From: Candidatus Gastranaerophilales bacterium
Lineage (GTDB): Bacteria; Cyanobacteriota; Vampirovibrionia; Gastranaerophilales; Gastranaerophilaceae
Assembly (NCBI GenBank): GCA_944326425.1
Contig: CALVDX010000009.1
Coordinates: forward strand, 1 to 64,000
Direction of reading: 5' to 3'
Length of the DNA stretch: 64,000 nt
The stretch's first letter is position 1, and each line of letters opens with the position of its first letter. The translations under genes and the position numbers were made by a program. Below are positions 9,335 through 16,851 of the stretch, piece by piece. The notes below the pieces were generated by a model. It searched no databases. It was given only the letters and a program-made list of their open reading frames with translations, and was not told where the DNA came from.

Positions 9335-10015
9335 ATGGAATTAACTTTGCTTTCTAAAGAAAAAACAAGAGAAATTATAGCAAAAAGAGCTGCAAAAGAA
9401 TTCAAAACCGGTGATGTTGTAACTTTAGGCATCGGCTTGCCAACCGAAGTTGCAAACTACATCCCTGAAAACCAGCACGTAATATTCCAATCAGAAAACG
9501 GTCTGCTGGGTGTCGGGAAAAATGCAGCCGGCGACAATATTGACAAACGTATTACAAATGCCGGCGGAATTTGCGTTGAAGCAAAAAAAGGCGCATGTTT
9601 CTACGATGCAGCTACAGCCCTCTCCATGATGCGAGGCGGGCATATTGACGCTACCGTCCTCGGAGCTCTTCAGGTTGATGAAGAAGGCAGCCTTGCAAAC
9701 TGGATGATACCAAACAAGTTTGTTCCCGGTATGGGCGGCGCCATGGATTTAGTTATAGGCTCAAAACGCGTTATCATCGCTATGGAACACTCTAACAAAA
9801 ACGGAGATGCTAAAATCGTTAAAAAATGCACTCTCCCTCTTACCGCATATAGAGAAGTTGATTTAATAATCACTGAAAGATGCGTTTTTGAAGTCACTCC
9901 AAACGGGCTTCTTCTTACAGAGATTAATCCGATGTTTAGCATGGAGGAAATAAAATTCTCCGTAACTGCAGATTTTGTTGTTTCTGATAACCTGAAATAT
10001 ATGGATATTGATTAA
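9335..10015 (+). CDS. ctfB: Acetoacetate/butyrate-type CoA-transferase, beta subunit
   Basis: A 226-residue subunit B (AtoA/CtfB/ScoB family). The catalytic glutamate is Glu54 in the conserved SENG motif (FQSENGLLGVG), which carries the covalent CoA thioester in this family. The GGHIDATVLGALQVD and GMGGAMDL blocks are also typical. The ribosome-binding site is TAGGAG just after the ctfA stop. A hairpin terminator follows directly. With ctfA it forms an alpha2beta2-type cytoplasmic enzyme for acyl-CoA/carboxylate exchange. Confidence 0.92.
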   Translation: MELTLLSKEKTREIIAKRAAKEFKTGDVVTLGIGLPTEVANYIPENQHVIFQSENGLLGVGKNAAGDNIDKRITNAGGICVEAKKGACFYDAATALSMMRGGHIDATVLGALQVDEEGSLANWMIPNKFVPGMGGAMDLVIGSKRVIIAMEHSNKNGDAKIVKKCTLPLTAYREVDLIITERCVFEVTPNGLLLTEINPMFSMEEIKFSVTADFVVSDNLKYMDID

Positions 10016-10030
10016 TTTTTTTATTAAATA

Positions 10031-10066
10031 ATATCGGGGCGGCTGATAAATCGGCCGCCCCGATAT
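10031..10066. terminator. Terminator between ctfB and the convergent gene
   Basis: A 13-bp stem ATATCGGGGCGGC paired with GCCGCCCCGATAT across a 10-base loop. It lies between two convergent genes and can serve both. Confidence 0.75.
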
Positions 10067-10080
10067 GTTTACATTATCTT

Positions 10081-11667
10081 TTATTCTTTATCAAGAAATT
10101 CAGTATTCTCAACCCTTACCGCAAAGTAAGGTTTGTCTTTTCCTTCTTCCTTAAGGAACATTACAAACTCTTTATCAAAATGATATTTTCTTCCAACCTC
10201 CGGCGCTAACGACATTCTCATTATTGCTAAAGCCGCTTCGCTCTTTAAAGTTCCGCCTTTGTTATCCATATTAAATTTAATTGTTTGTAAAGCCTGCGTA
10301 ATTATATTATTTGTGCCCTTAATCTTTTTGCCGCACAATTCATCATAAGATATTGTTTTATCGATTTTAAAGTTCGGCACCATCAGGCTGTCATCTCTAC
10401 TGAATTTTTCAGATACATCTTGCTGTGTCACATATAAGTAAAGATCTTCAAAACTATCCTTTTTATCAGTACGGTACAGGATTACGTCCTCTTTTTCTTT
10501 TGTAGAAAGTCTTACAGCATATTCATCAGGAGAGTTATAGAAAAGAACATAAACATTCTTTCTTAACTTCCTTTCGCTATCCTTATTTACACCGAAATAT
10601 TTAACCTTTTCAGCACCACCGTTAAAAGGTGCCGATGTTAATTTATCAAACGGAGTTTCAAAATTGAAATCCTTTTTCAGCATTGCATAGAATAAATAAG
10701 AATTTTTCGCCCCCCAGTTAATTGTATCTAATATATCACTGGTTTCATTAAATTTCTTTTCTATTGCTCGTTCAATTTTTCTTTTTAATGACTTACTGAT
10801 TTTGCCGTAAGTTGTATAGTATGAATCTTCATTCAACAAATCAGCGGTGTAGAGCTTTTTATTTAACTCATTAGCAACAGGAGGATTGCCGCCGGCTAAG
10901 AGCACCGGACCGTGTGTAACTTTATCCATAAAAGTATTCCAGACTAACTGGAAAGTTATACACCAGAGTTTATTCTTAACGGCTTGATACCCGCTCTCTG
11001 TCTTTTTCACTTCTGCCTGCAATTCTGCAGCAGCAGGAGTAATGTTTGAATTTTCAGGCTCAGACTGTTGGACAGCATCCTCCGTTGATACAGGCTGTGC
11101 AGTTTTTTCAGTAACTGTCTCCTGCGGCACAGATGCATCCGACATAGGTTTTTCATTTTCTATATTTTCCTTCGCCGGTTCAACGGTAACGTTTTGTGCT
11201 GCATCCTGCGGTACAACCATCACAGGCGCAATATTTTCATTTTCAGGCGCTTCTTTAACCGGTTCTGCAGCCGCTGTTTGTGAAGCTTCTTGCGTTTCTA
11301 TCGTTTCTGATACGTTTTTTTCATTCTCTTGCTCTGCCGATGCATCTTTTTCACTGCCATCTGCAAGTTTTACGCTGCTGCCGGCACTCTTAACATCTTC
11401 CGATGGAAGCATAGAAGAATCCAAGTCAACGTCCTCTGTATTCTTAGTGTTTGTTTTATCCTGCGAATCATAGGGCGGTACTACATGACGAACATCTGAA
11501 ATCGGTTTATATTTAGCCTTTTCAGACTCAGGTACCTGTTGTTCAGCTTGTGTTTGCGTTTTACTATCCTGTTGCAAGTCAGTCTGTTCAGCAGCTTTCA
11601 CCGCCATCAAACCTACAGATAATACAAGTAAAACACCCAGTAAAGATGTAACCTTCTTAATTCTCAT
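10081..11667 (-). CDS. Exported protein with Glu/Ala/Pro-rich linker, unknown function
   Basis: A 528-residue protein from the ATG at 11667, chosen over an upstream ATG because it has the ribosome-binding site GAGGAG and because a promoter (11701-11728) covers the upstream codons. Residues 1-27 form a signal peptide (LLGVLLVLSVGLMAVKAAEQ). Residues of about 28-230 are low-complexity, rich in Glu, Ala, Pro, Gln and Val, probably a disordered periplasmic spacer. Residues from about 230 to the end form a globular domain with many Lys, Phe and Tyr residues that I do not recognise. The layout (signal, acidic linker, globular domain) resembles in mirror image the exported protein at 60240-61811, but I see no clear sequence similarity. 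Confidence 0.75.
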   Translation of the reverse strand: MRIKKVTSLLGVLLVLSVGLMAVKAAEQTDLQQDSKTQTQAEQQVPESEKAKYKPISDVRHVVPPYDSQDKTNTKNTEDVDLDSSMLPSEDVKSAGSSVKLADGSEKDASAEQENEKNVSETIETQEASQTAAAEPVKEAPENENIAPVMVVPQDAAQNVTVEPAKENIENEKPMSDASVPQETVTEKTAQPVSTEDAVQQSEPENSNITPAAAELQAEVKKTESGYQAVKNKLWCITFQLVWNTFMDKVTHGPVLLAGGNPPVANELNKKLYTADLLNEDSYYTTYGKISKSLKRKIERAIEKKFNETSDILDTINWGAKNSYLFYAMLKKDFNFETPFDKLTSAPFNGGAEKVKYFGVNKDSERKLRKNVYVLFYNSPDEYAVRLSTKEKEDVILYRTDKKDSFEDLYLYVTQQDVSEKFSRDDSLMVPNFKIDKTISYDELCGKKIKGTNNIITQALQTIKFNMDNKGGTLKSEAALAIMRMSLAPEVGRKYHFDKEFVMFLKEEGKDKPYFAVRVENTEFLDKE

Positions 11668-11700
11668 AAAATAAAACTCCTCTATTAAATAGCCAAGTCT

Positions 11701-11728
11701 ATTATACCATAAACAAGAAGGTTTCAAA
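11701..11728 (-). promoter_or_regulatory. Promoter of the exported protein gene (extended -10)
   Basis: On the minus strand, TTTGAA, 16 bp, then TGG-TATAAT (TATAAT at 11706-11701), an extended -10. The -35 lies just upstream of this box, inside the 60-bp gap to the upstream gene's stop. Confidence 0.6.
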
Positions 11729-11730
11729 AG

Positions 11731-13269
11731 TTATGCCATAGTTTCGTGTCTCTTCTTTTCCCTGCGGGCATTATATTTTGTCCACTCTGCATTTATCACA
11801 GGCAGCGCAATTCCAAGCGCCAGCGCTGAATATAATATTCCGGCAGCATGTGCAAGGTTAAGTTTCCAGATATTTTTCTTTGCAAACGCATTTCCCTTTG
11901 CAGCAAGTTCATTATGGGTTTTAAGAGTTAAGTCGTTTAACCAGTGTTTTACTCCCTTACCTTCTTTCTTTGTATTAAAAAGATTCTCACGTTTTTTATC
12001 AAGAAGATTAGCCACACCTTTTGCCGCAAAACCGCCAAACACAAGCCAGTTTAAGAATCCGTTATAATCTCTGAACGCTGATTCTCTTAATTCTGTTGTA
12101 TTATCGGCTGCCATAAAGCGCCCGACAATATTTGCCGCATAAACCGTCTTAATTGCATTACCGCTTGTTACAGGGCCGGTAAACTCAAGCTTCCGCACAA
12201 AATCTTTCCAGTTCTTAACCCGCATTACAGCAAGCACCATCCCTACCATGCCGGCGCTTGCAAGAAGTTTTTTGGCAAGCAGATACTTATCTTTTTTTTG
12301 AACAGCATTACATCCGCGGGTTGCATAATCAACATCTCCGACAAAACCTTTTTTGCCCGTTCTTTTTTCCGTAATCTTTCTGTTGATATACTGATTAGTG
12401 AGTCCCAGAACACAGGACGCGCTAAGTGCGCCAAAAATTTTCATTTTATTTATTTTGGCAAGTTTAGCAAGTGCAGCCGCCGGTTTTACTTTTTTGTTTG
12501 TATAAACGTCATTTCCGAGGTTATAGGCATCACGCAGAATATTCTCGAGTTTATCAGATACTTTATTATTTCCTACAGTAAGAGTTGTATCGCGGCATGC
12601 GCCAAGCGCATTTGTAAGCCTTACCTCCATTATTCTTAAAATGTTACCCTTATCATCCCTGGCAATTTTTTTATCATCAATAATTTTAGCAAGTGTATTT
12701 ACAAAGCCGTCTGCCGATTTAAGCTTATTTTCTACACCTTTATATTCAGGATTTTTCCACTTAATTTTCTGCCAGCGGTCTTTATCAATCCATTCAATTT
12801 TATCCCAGTTTATATCAGTAAATTTATTTACCTTATTCCCGTCCAAACCGGAGAGGTTTTTAAAAACATTTTCCGCATACCCCTTCGTATTTTTACCGCC
12901 CTCCTCCCATGCAGTTTGAAGTGCTGCAAGAGAATCTTTTGAATACCAGCTGTTAGAATTAACCGCAACATCAGGGTTCATCCATTTTGACGCAAAATAA
13001 GAAATAATACTTGCAAAAACTCCGGCAGACAAACAGTTAATGAAAGTTCCTTCAAGCTCCCTCGATAAGGTTTCAATTCCTGCGTATTTATTGCGTTGTG
13101 TCGCATCGATATAGGCTCTTGGAAGCGACATCGGCCCTACATCAAGAACTACTGCATTAATCATCTCATTGGTATCAAGAACCCGCATTACATTGGTAAA
13201 TGTTCCGTCCAATACCCCCTTAAAAGCCGGCTGTCTGTTTTCTGTCTGAATTTTGCTGATTGTAACCAC
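11731..13269 (-). CDS. Integral membrane protein of unknown function
   Basis: A 512-residue protein starting at GTG 13269, with the ribosome-binding site AAGGAG 11 bases upstream. I do not recognise a family. It has an N-terminal soluble part with NRQPAFKG, two or three hydrophobic segments in the middle (IFGALSASCVLGLTNQY near 277, LLASAGMVGMVLAVMRV near 335) and one near the C-terminus (HAAGILYSALALGIALPVI), and a basic tail (ARREKKRHE). Long lysine-rich amphipathic stretches lie between them. The short FKG motif near the N-terminus recurs in the repeat protein at 35304-37709. The gene stands behind a promoter, a 27-codon open frame and a terminator-like hairpin (13298-13434), so its transcription may be controlled by attenuation. 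Confidence 0.7.
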   Translation of the reverse strand: MVTISKIQTENRQPAFKGVLDGTFTNVMRVLDTNEMINAVVLDVGPMSLPRAYIDATQRNKYAGIETLSRELEGTFINCLSAGVFASIISYFASKWMNPDVAVNSNSWYSKDSLAALQTAWEEGGKNTKGYAENVFKNLSGLDGNKVNKFTDINWDKIEWIDKDRWQKIKWKNPEYKGVENKLKSADGFVNTLAKIIDDKKIARDDKGNILRIMEVRLTNALGACRDTTLTVGNNKVSDKLENILRDAYNLGNDVYTNKKVKPAAALAKLAKINKMKIFGALSASCVLGLTNQYINRKITEKRTGKKGFVGDVDYATRGCNAVQKKDKYLLAKKLLASAGMVGMVLAVMRVKNWKDFVRKLEFTGPVTSGNAIKTVYAANIVGRFMAADNTTELRESAFRDYNGFLNWLVFGGFAAKGVANLLDKKRENLFNTKKEGKGVKHWLNDLTLKTHNELAAKGNAFAKKNIWKLNLAHAAGILYSALALGIALPVINAEWTKYNARREKKRHETMA

Positions 13270-13297
13270 TGTTTTTATTTCTCCTTTGTCTGCACAC

Positions 13298-13329
13298 TAA
13301 AAAAGCCCCGCTTGTATGCGAGGCTTTTT
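13298..13329 (-). terminator. Intrinsic terminator/attenuator hairpin
   Basis: On the minus strand AAAAAGCCTCGC, a 6-base loop, then GCGGGGCTTTTTT: a strong stem (one G-U pair) followed by a T run. It lies between the 27-codon open frame and the start of the 512-residue gene, so it either attenuates that gene or ends the short transcript. Confidence 0.8.
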
Positions 13330-13350
13330 GAATTTTATCTGTTTTAATAA

Positions 13351-13434
13351 CTACACATCAAAACTCAACCTGCCCCGCAAGTATCTTGAGGAGGATGATG
13401 AGCATGAATTTGTATTAACGATGTGTAAGTTCAT
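13351..13434 (-). CDS. 27-residue candidate leader peptide
   Basis: An ATG at 13434 with the purine-rich GAAAGG 9 bases upstream opens a 27-codon frame ending in TAG. It contains NSCSSSSSRYLRG, with six serine codons and one cysteine codon among codons 10-16. A strong promoter lies immediately upstream (13456-13485), giving a leader of only about 15 bases. Codons 19-22 contain GCGGGGC, identical to the 3' arm of the terminator hairpin downstream, so this stretch could pair with the 5' arm (GCCTCGC, 13318-13324) and block terminator formation. This is the geometry of amino-acid-sensing transcription attenuation. A functional secreted micropeptide is the alternative. Translation is not proven. 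Confidence 0.5.
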   Translation of the reverse strand: MNLHIVNTNSCSSSSSRYLRGRLSFDV

Positions 13435-13455
13435 TAATTTTTACCTTTCAAAACA

Positions 13456-13485
13456 AGTATACGCCCGTTTGTAAAATCTTGTCAA
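13456..13485 (-). promoter_or_regulatory. Strong sigma-70-type promoter of the leader peptide
   Basis: TTGACA (13485-13480), an 18-bp spacer and TATACT (13461-13456), near-consensus. Predicted transcription start about 13449. Confidence 0.8.
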
Positions 13486-13500
13486 TAGTTATATTAACTA

Positions 13501-13529
13501 ATATTAAAAGCGGCAGGATTACCCGCCGC
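13501..13529 (-). terminator. Terminator after the CoA-disulfide reductase gene
   Basis: On the minus strand GCGGCGGGTAATCCTGCCGC followed by TTTT. It separates the reductase operon from the leader-peptide promoter. Confidence 0.7.
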
Positions 13530-13535
13530 CCGTAT

Positions 13536-15191
13536 TTAAACCAACACCTGCTTTTCCGGCTGAATACGGTCAGCCGCAAGCTCATCATAGAGACTTTTAC
13601 CGCCGCACAATGAATAAACATTTGTATACCCGTATCCCGCAAGAATACGTGCGGCAACATAACTGTTATATCCGCGTCTGCAATAAAGAATCACCTTTTT
13701 ATCACGCGGAATTTCATTATAGCGTGCGCGTATTTCCGTTGACGGAATAGAAACCGCATCTCTAATCCTTCCCTCTTGATATAACATTGGAGAGCGGACA
13801 TCCACGAGAAAAGCATCCTCAGTAATATCTTCAAGAAAAGCAGGTTTAAATAAACCGTCAAGAATATTCTTAGCCGACATGCCGGCAAGGTTTACCGGAT
13901 CCTTTGCGCTTGAATACGGCGGTGCATAACAAAGTTCTGCATCAATTAAATCCTGAACAGTTCCGCCAAGCCTCATTACTGTAGAAATTACATCGATTCT
14001 TTTTTCTACACCTTCAATTCCTGCAGCCTGCGCACCGAGGATTTTACCGGAGGGGGTAAAGAGAAGTTTCAACACGACATGTTCTGCTCCCGGATAATAT
14101 CCGGCATGCGAAGGGGCTTTTACAATATTCTTTAAGTACTTAATACCCGCCTTTTGAAGCTGTTTTTCGTTATTACCGGTCATTGCAAAAGTCTTATCAA
14201 ATATTTTTATAACAGATGTTCCCTGAGATTTTTTATATTTTTGAAGCGGGTAATCAGGATTTAAAGAAGCCAAAATATTATCTGCAATAATCCGCCCCTG
14301 CCTGTTTGCTGGGCCTGCCAGAGGGACTATGGAGGGAGAAGAAGTCACATAGTCCAAAACTTCTACGCTGTCACCGCCCGCCCATATAGATTTGTCAGAG
14401 GTCTGCATAAATTCATTAACTTTTATCGTATTACCAATACCGGTTTCAAGCCCTGCATTTTTTGCAACCCCCGTATCCGGCCTTACTCCTATTGAAATTA
14501 CTCCTATATCATAAGGCAGTTTTGTCCCTGAGGTTAATTCCACTTCATCATCAGAATATGACTTTACGCCGTCAGAGAATATAAGCTTACATCCTTTGCG
14601 CCTCAATTCGTTATGCGCTAATGAAATTATATCTCTGTCAAACGGGGATAATACCTGCGGTGCTGCCTCTACTATAGTAGTGTTTATACCAAGCTCTACA
14701 AAACATTCCGCCATCTCTATGCCGATAAATCCGCCGCCTGTTATAACCGCATTTTTAACAGGATTTTTAGAAATATATTCTTTAATATTATCCGCATCTC
14801 TCAGCGTTCTTACAGTGAAATTCTTTTTATTATTAATACCGGAAACAGGAGGAATAAACGGTGATGCACCAGGTGCAAGAACAAGGTTATCATACTCTAA
14901 ATCGTATTCATTATTAACTGTTACTGTCTTTGCATCCCTGTCAATTGATGTAACCTTAGAATTAAGCCTTACTTCTACATTAAACAAATTCTTAAATTGC
15001 GAAGGCGGCGCAACAATCATTTGCCCCCTGTCGCTTATTACTCCAGAGCAATAATACGGCAATCCGCAATTAGCGATAGAAATCTCATCCGTTGCTTCCA
15101 GAATAATAATTTCAACCTTCTCGTCCAATCTTCTCAACCTTGCGGCACAGCTTGCACCGCAAGCCCCGCCGCCTACTATAACTGTACGCAT
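13536..15191 (-). CDS. CoA-disulfide reductase with C-terminal rhodanese domain
   Basis: A 551-residue FAD/NAD(P)H-dependent reductase fused to a rhodanese (CoADR-RHD type, as in persulfide/polysulfide reductases). The Rossmann FAD motif VIVGGGACGASCAARLRR is at 4-21. The single redox cysteine of this family is Cys42 in NCGLPYYCSG. The second dinucleotide site is AVITGGGFIGIEMAE and the FAD phosphate region is IWAGGDSVE. The rhodanese domain covers the last about 90 residues, with active-site Cys504 in LYCRRGYNS. The enzyme is cytoplasmic and would reduce CoA-disulfide, CoA-persulfide or polysulfide, with oxidant defence as an alternative role. It overlaps the ArsR-type regulator gene by 16 bp, so the two are co-transcribed, consistent with a sulfur-responsive operon. 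Confidence 0.88.
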   Translation of the reverse strand: MRTVIVGGGACGASCAARLRRLDEKVEIIILEATDEISIANCGLPYYCSGVISDRGQMIVAPPSQFKNLFNVEVRLNSKVTSIDRDAKTVTVNNEYDLEYDNLVLAPGASPFIPPVSGINNKKNFTVRTLRDADNIKEYISKNPVKNAVITGGGFIGIEMAECFVELGINTTIVEAAPQVLSPFDRDIISLAHNELRRKGCKLIFSDGVKSYSDDEVELTSGTKLPYDIGVISIGVRPDTGVAKNAGLETGIGNTIKVNEFMQTSDKSIWAGGDSVEVLDYVTSSPSIVPLAGPANRQGRIIADNILASLNPDYPLQKYKKSQGTSVIKIFDKTFAMTGNNEKQLQKAGIKYLKNIVKAPSHAGYYPGAEHVVLKLLFTPSGKILGAQAAGIEGVEKRIDVISTVMRLGGTVQDLIDAELCYAPPYSSAKDPVNLAGMSAKNILDGLFKPAFLEDITEDAFLVDVRSPMLYQEGRIRDAVSIPSTEIRARYNEIPRDKKVILYCRRGYNSYVAARILAGYGYTNVYSLCGGKSLYDELAADRIQPEKQVLV

Positions 15192-15457
15192 AATTCTTCT
15201 CCCAATATTCTTATAATCCGTCTTACCTTATCGTTTTCGAGCCTGTAGCAAACCCTGTTCATTTTCCTGTACCCCGCAATAATCCCCGCATTTTTCAGTA
15301 CATTCAAATGCTGTGACACAACAGGCTGGCTTATATTTAACTTTTCAGCCATTATACTAACACTGCAATTATCCTTTTTCATAAGCCCGCAAACTATTTT
15401 TAAACGCACCGGATGCCCGAGAGCCTTTAAAATTTCCGCATATTCTTCTATATTCAT
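15176..15457 (-). CDS. ArsR/SmtB-family repressor, possibly sulfur- or redox-responsive
   Basis: A 93-residue winged-helix repressor. The helix-turn-helix is at about 31-57 (SIMAEKLNISQPVVSQHLNV), followed by the wing (GYRKMNRVCYRL). There are four cysteines (23, 31, 70, 90). The classical ArsR metal site ELCVCDL is absent. Cysteine pairs in this family can serve as persulfide sensors (SqrR/BigR) or bind metal; which pair would act here is unknown. It is the first gene of the operon and is preceded by a promoter overlapped by an inverted repeat, so it likely represses itself and the reductase/rhodanese. Sensing of reactive sulfur is inferred from the neighbour, not from the protein. Confidence 0.82.
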   Translation of the reverse strand: MNIEEYAEILKALGHPVRLKIVCGLMKKDNCSVSIMAEKLNISQPVVSQHLNVLKNAGIIAGYRKMNRVCYRLENDKVRRIIRILGEELCVQL

Positions 15458-15476
15458 TATCTGTCAATTCCGTATA

Positions 15477-15515
15477 TTAGAATATTAGTATATTCTTATA
15501 AACCGGAATTGTCAA
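15477..15515 (-). promoter_or_regulatory. Promoter and operator of the ArsR-type operon
   Basis: TTGACA (15515-15510), 17 bp, TATACT (15492-15487). An inverted repeat TTAGAATAT-N4-ATATTCTTA (15477-15498; 8 of 9 bases match) covers the -10 box, a typical ArsR-family operator position. Confidence 0.75.
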
Positions 15516-15637
15516 CACATTCAAAGTAAAATTTACCCCCAAATGTTAAATTTTGGTTAAAAATCCGGAATTTTTGAATAACAGAGTAATAATATAAGTG
15601 TAGAAAGTAAATGTATGGAATAAGAAAGGAGTACATT

Positions 15638-16093
15638 ATGAAATTCTTAATTAAAAAATCACCGGACGGGTTTATTAAATCAGTAAACGACGAAATCAGC
15701 TCTATATTAAACAGAAATTTTGACAGCTTTTTCCCTGAATATATCTTAAACGAAGAGACTGACAAATACGCAATGCCTGTAGAACTTCATGAAAAAGATA
15801 ACGAGTACAGCGTAAAAGCCGAATTACCGGGAGTTAAGAAGGAAGATTTGGACATCGACATTGACAAAAACTACATTACAATCAATGCTAAACGTCACGA
15901 AGAACACAAAGAAGATACTAAAGGGTACAGGAAATCAGAATTCAGATACGGCGAATATTCAAGAACGGTATACTTCCCGCAAGAAATTGATGTTGAAAAA
16001 ACCAAAGCTAAACTTGAACACGGTATACTTGATATTCAAGCCCCTAAACTCTCTGCCGAAAAAGGCAATACTAAAAAACTTACAGTTGAATAA
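15638..16093 (+). CDS. Small heat-shock protein, Hsp20/alpha-crystallin family
   Basis: A 151-residue chaperone from the ATG at 15638, which has the ribosome-binding site AAAGGAG; an ATG nine codons earlier lacks one. The alpha-crystallin domain covers about 48-140 (PVELHEKDNEYSVKAELPGV through the strand ending RTVYFPQEID), with the late family motif KAKLEHGILDIQAPK (GxLxI variant GILDI). It holds unfolding proteins in the cytoplasm without ATP. Single-gene unit with its own terminator. No CIRCE element seen. Confidence 0.93.
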   Translation: MKFLIKKSPDGFIKSVNDEISSILNRNFDSFFPEYILNEETDKYAMPVELHEKDNEYSVKAELPGVKKEDLDIDIDKNYITINAKRHEEHKEDTKGYRKSEFRYGEYSRTVYFPQEIDVEKTKAKLEHGILDIQAPKLSAEKGNTKKLTVE

Positions 16094-16118
16094 TAAAAAT
16101 TACAAGACTCTCTTATTC

Positions 16119-16149
16119 AGGGCGGACAAATATTTGTCCGCCCTTTTTG
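16119..16149 (+). terminator. Terminator after hsp20
   Basis: AGGGCGGACAA paired with TTGTCCGCCCT, followed by TTTTTG. Confidence 0.85.
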
Positions 16150-16163
16150 TTGTTTAAATCCGC

Positions 16164-16192
16164 TTGACTAAATCAAACGTTTGTTTTATATT
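16164..16192 (+). promoter_or_regulatory. Promoter and TetR operator of the efflux operon
   Basis: TTGACT (16164-16169), 17 bp, TATATT (16187-16192). A perfect palindrome CAAACGTTTG sits in the spacer (16174-16183), the expected place for a self-repressing TetR regulator. Confidence 0.75.
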
Positions 16193-16209
16193 TGAATCAT
16201 TGAGGATTT

Positions 16210-16851
16210 ATGAACAAAATTAAAGATGATAATTCAAAAAATAGAATACTTGAAACTGCAACCGCCCTTTTTGCTCAAAAAGGTTTTGAAGGAACAAGTA
16301 TAAGAGAAATCTGTAAAAACGCTAACGTGAACCTGTGCATGATTTCTTATTACTGGGGAGGGAAACAGGAACTTTATCAGGGTATTATTGAAGATTTACT
16401 CGAAAAACAAATTGAGTACTCAAAAAGTTTTCTTGATTTAAATAAAAATCCTAAAGATATGAGTATTGAGGAATGTACTGATTTGTTATTAAAAATATCT
16501 GAAAAATTTGTTGAATTTTTCTACACAAATATTTCTTCTGATTTGATTATACTGTTGTTAAAAGAACAGCAAAAACCCGATTTTATAGTCAAATCACCCG
16601 TCCTTGAATATATGAAAGCTATAGTCGCAAGAATTTTAAACCAGGACGCTAACAGCAGACTTGTTATTTTTAAAACGCTGTTTATGCTGTCACAGGTAAA
16701 TTCCCCGCGAATTCTTCCGGCTTTTTCACTTAGAGCTCTGGGGCAGGATGACTTTTGCGAAGAAGATATCAAAATCATAAAGGACAATGTAAAACTTTAT
16801 ATTAATGCCATGATAAAAGATGCCTTAACAGAAAGGGATAACAATGTTTAA
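16210..16851 (+). CDS. TetR-family repressor of the efflux operon
   Basis: A 213-residue regulator with an N-terminal TetR helix-turn-helix at about 11-58 (RILETATALFAQKGFEGTSI, then REICKNANVNLCMISYYWGG); the FYYYFxxK-like end is YYWGGKQELYQG. The C-terminal part is an all-helical ligand-binding domain as in the CecR/YbiH group. Its last codons overlap the next gene by 8 bp, so regulator and pump are co-transcribed. The operator palindrome in its promoter supports autorepression. In E. coli CecR controls ybhGFSR, which has the same pump layout as here; the ligand is unknown. The ribosome-binding site is TGAGGA. Confidence 0.88.
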   Translation: MNKIKDDNSKNRILETATALFAQKGFEGTSIREICKNANVNLCMISYYWGGKQELYQGIIEDLLEKQIEYSKSFLDLNKNPKDMSIEECTDLLLKISEKFVEFFYTNISSDLIILLLKEQQKPDFIVKSPVLEYMKAIVARILNQDANSRLVIFKTLFMLSQVNSPRILPAFSLRALGQDDFCEEDIKIIKDNVKLYINAMIKDALTERDNNV

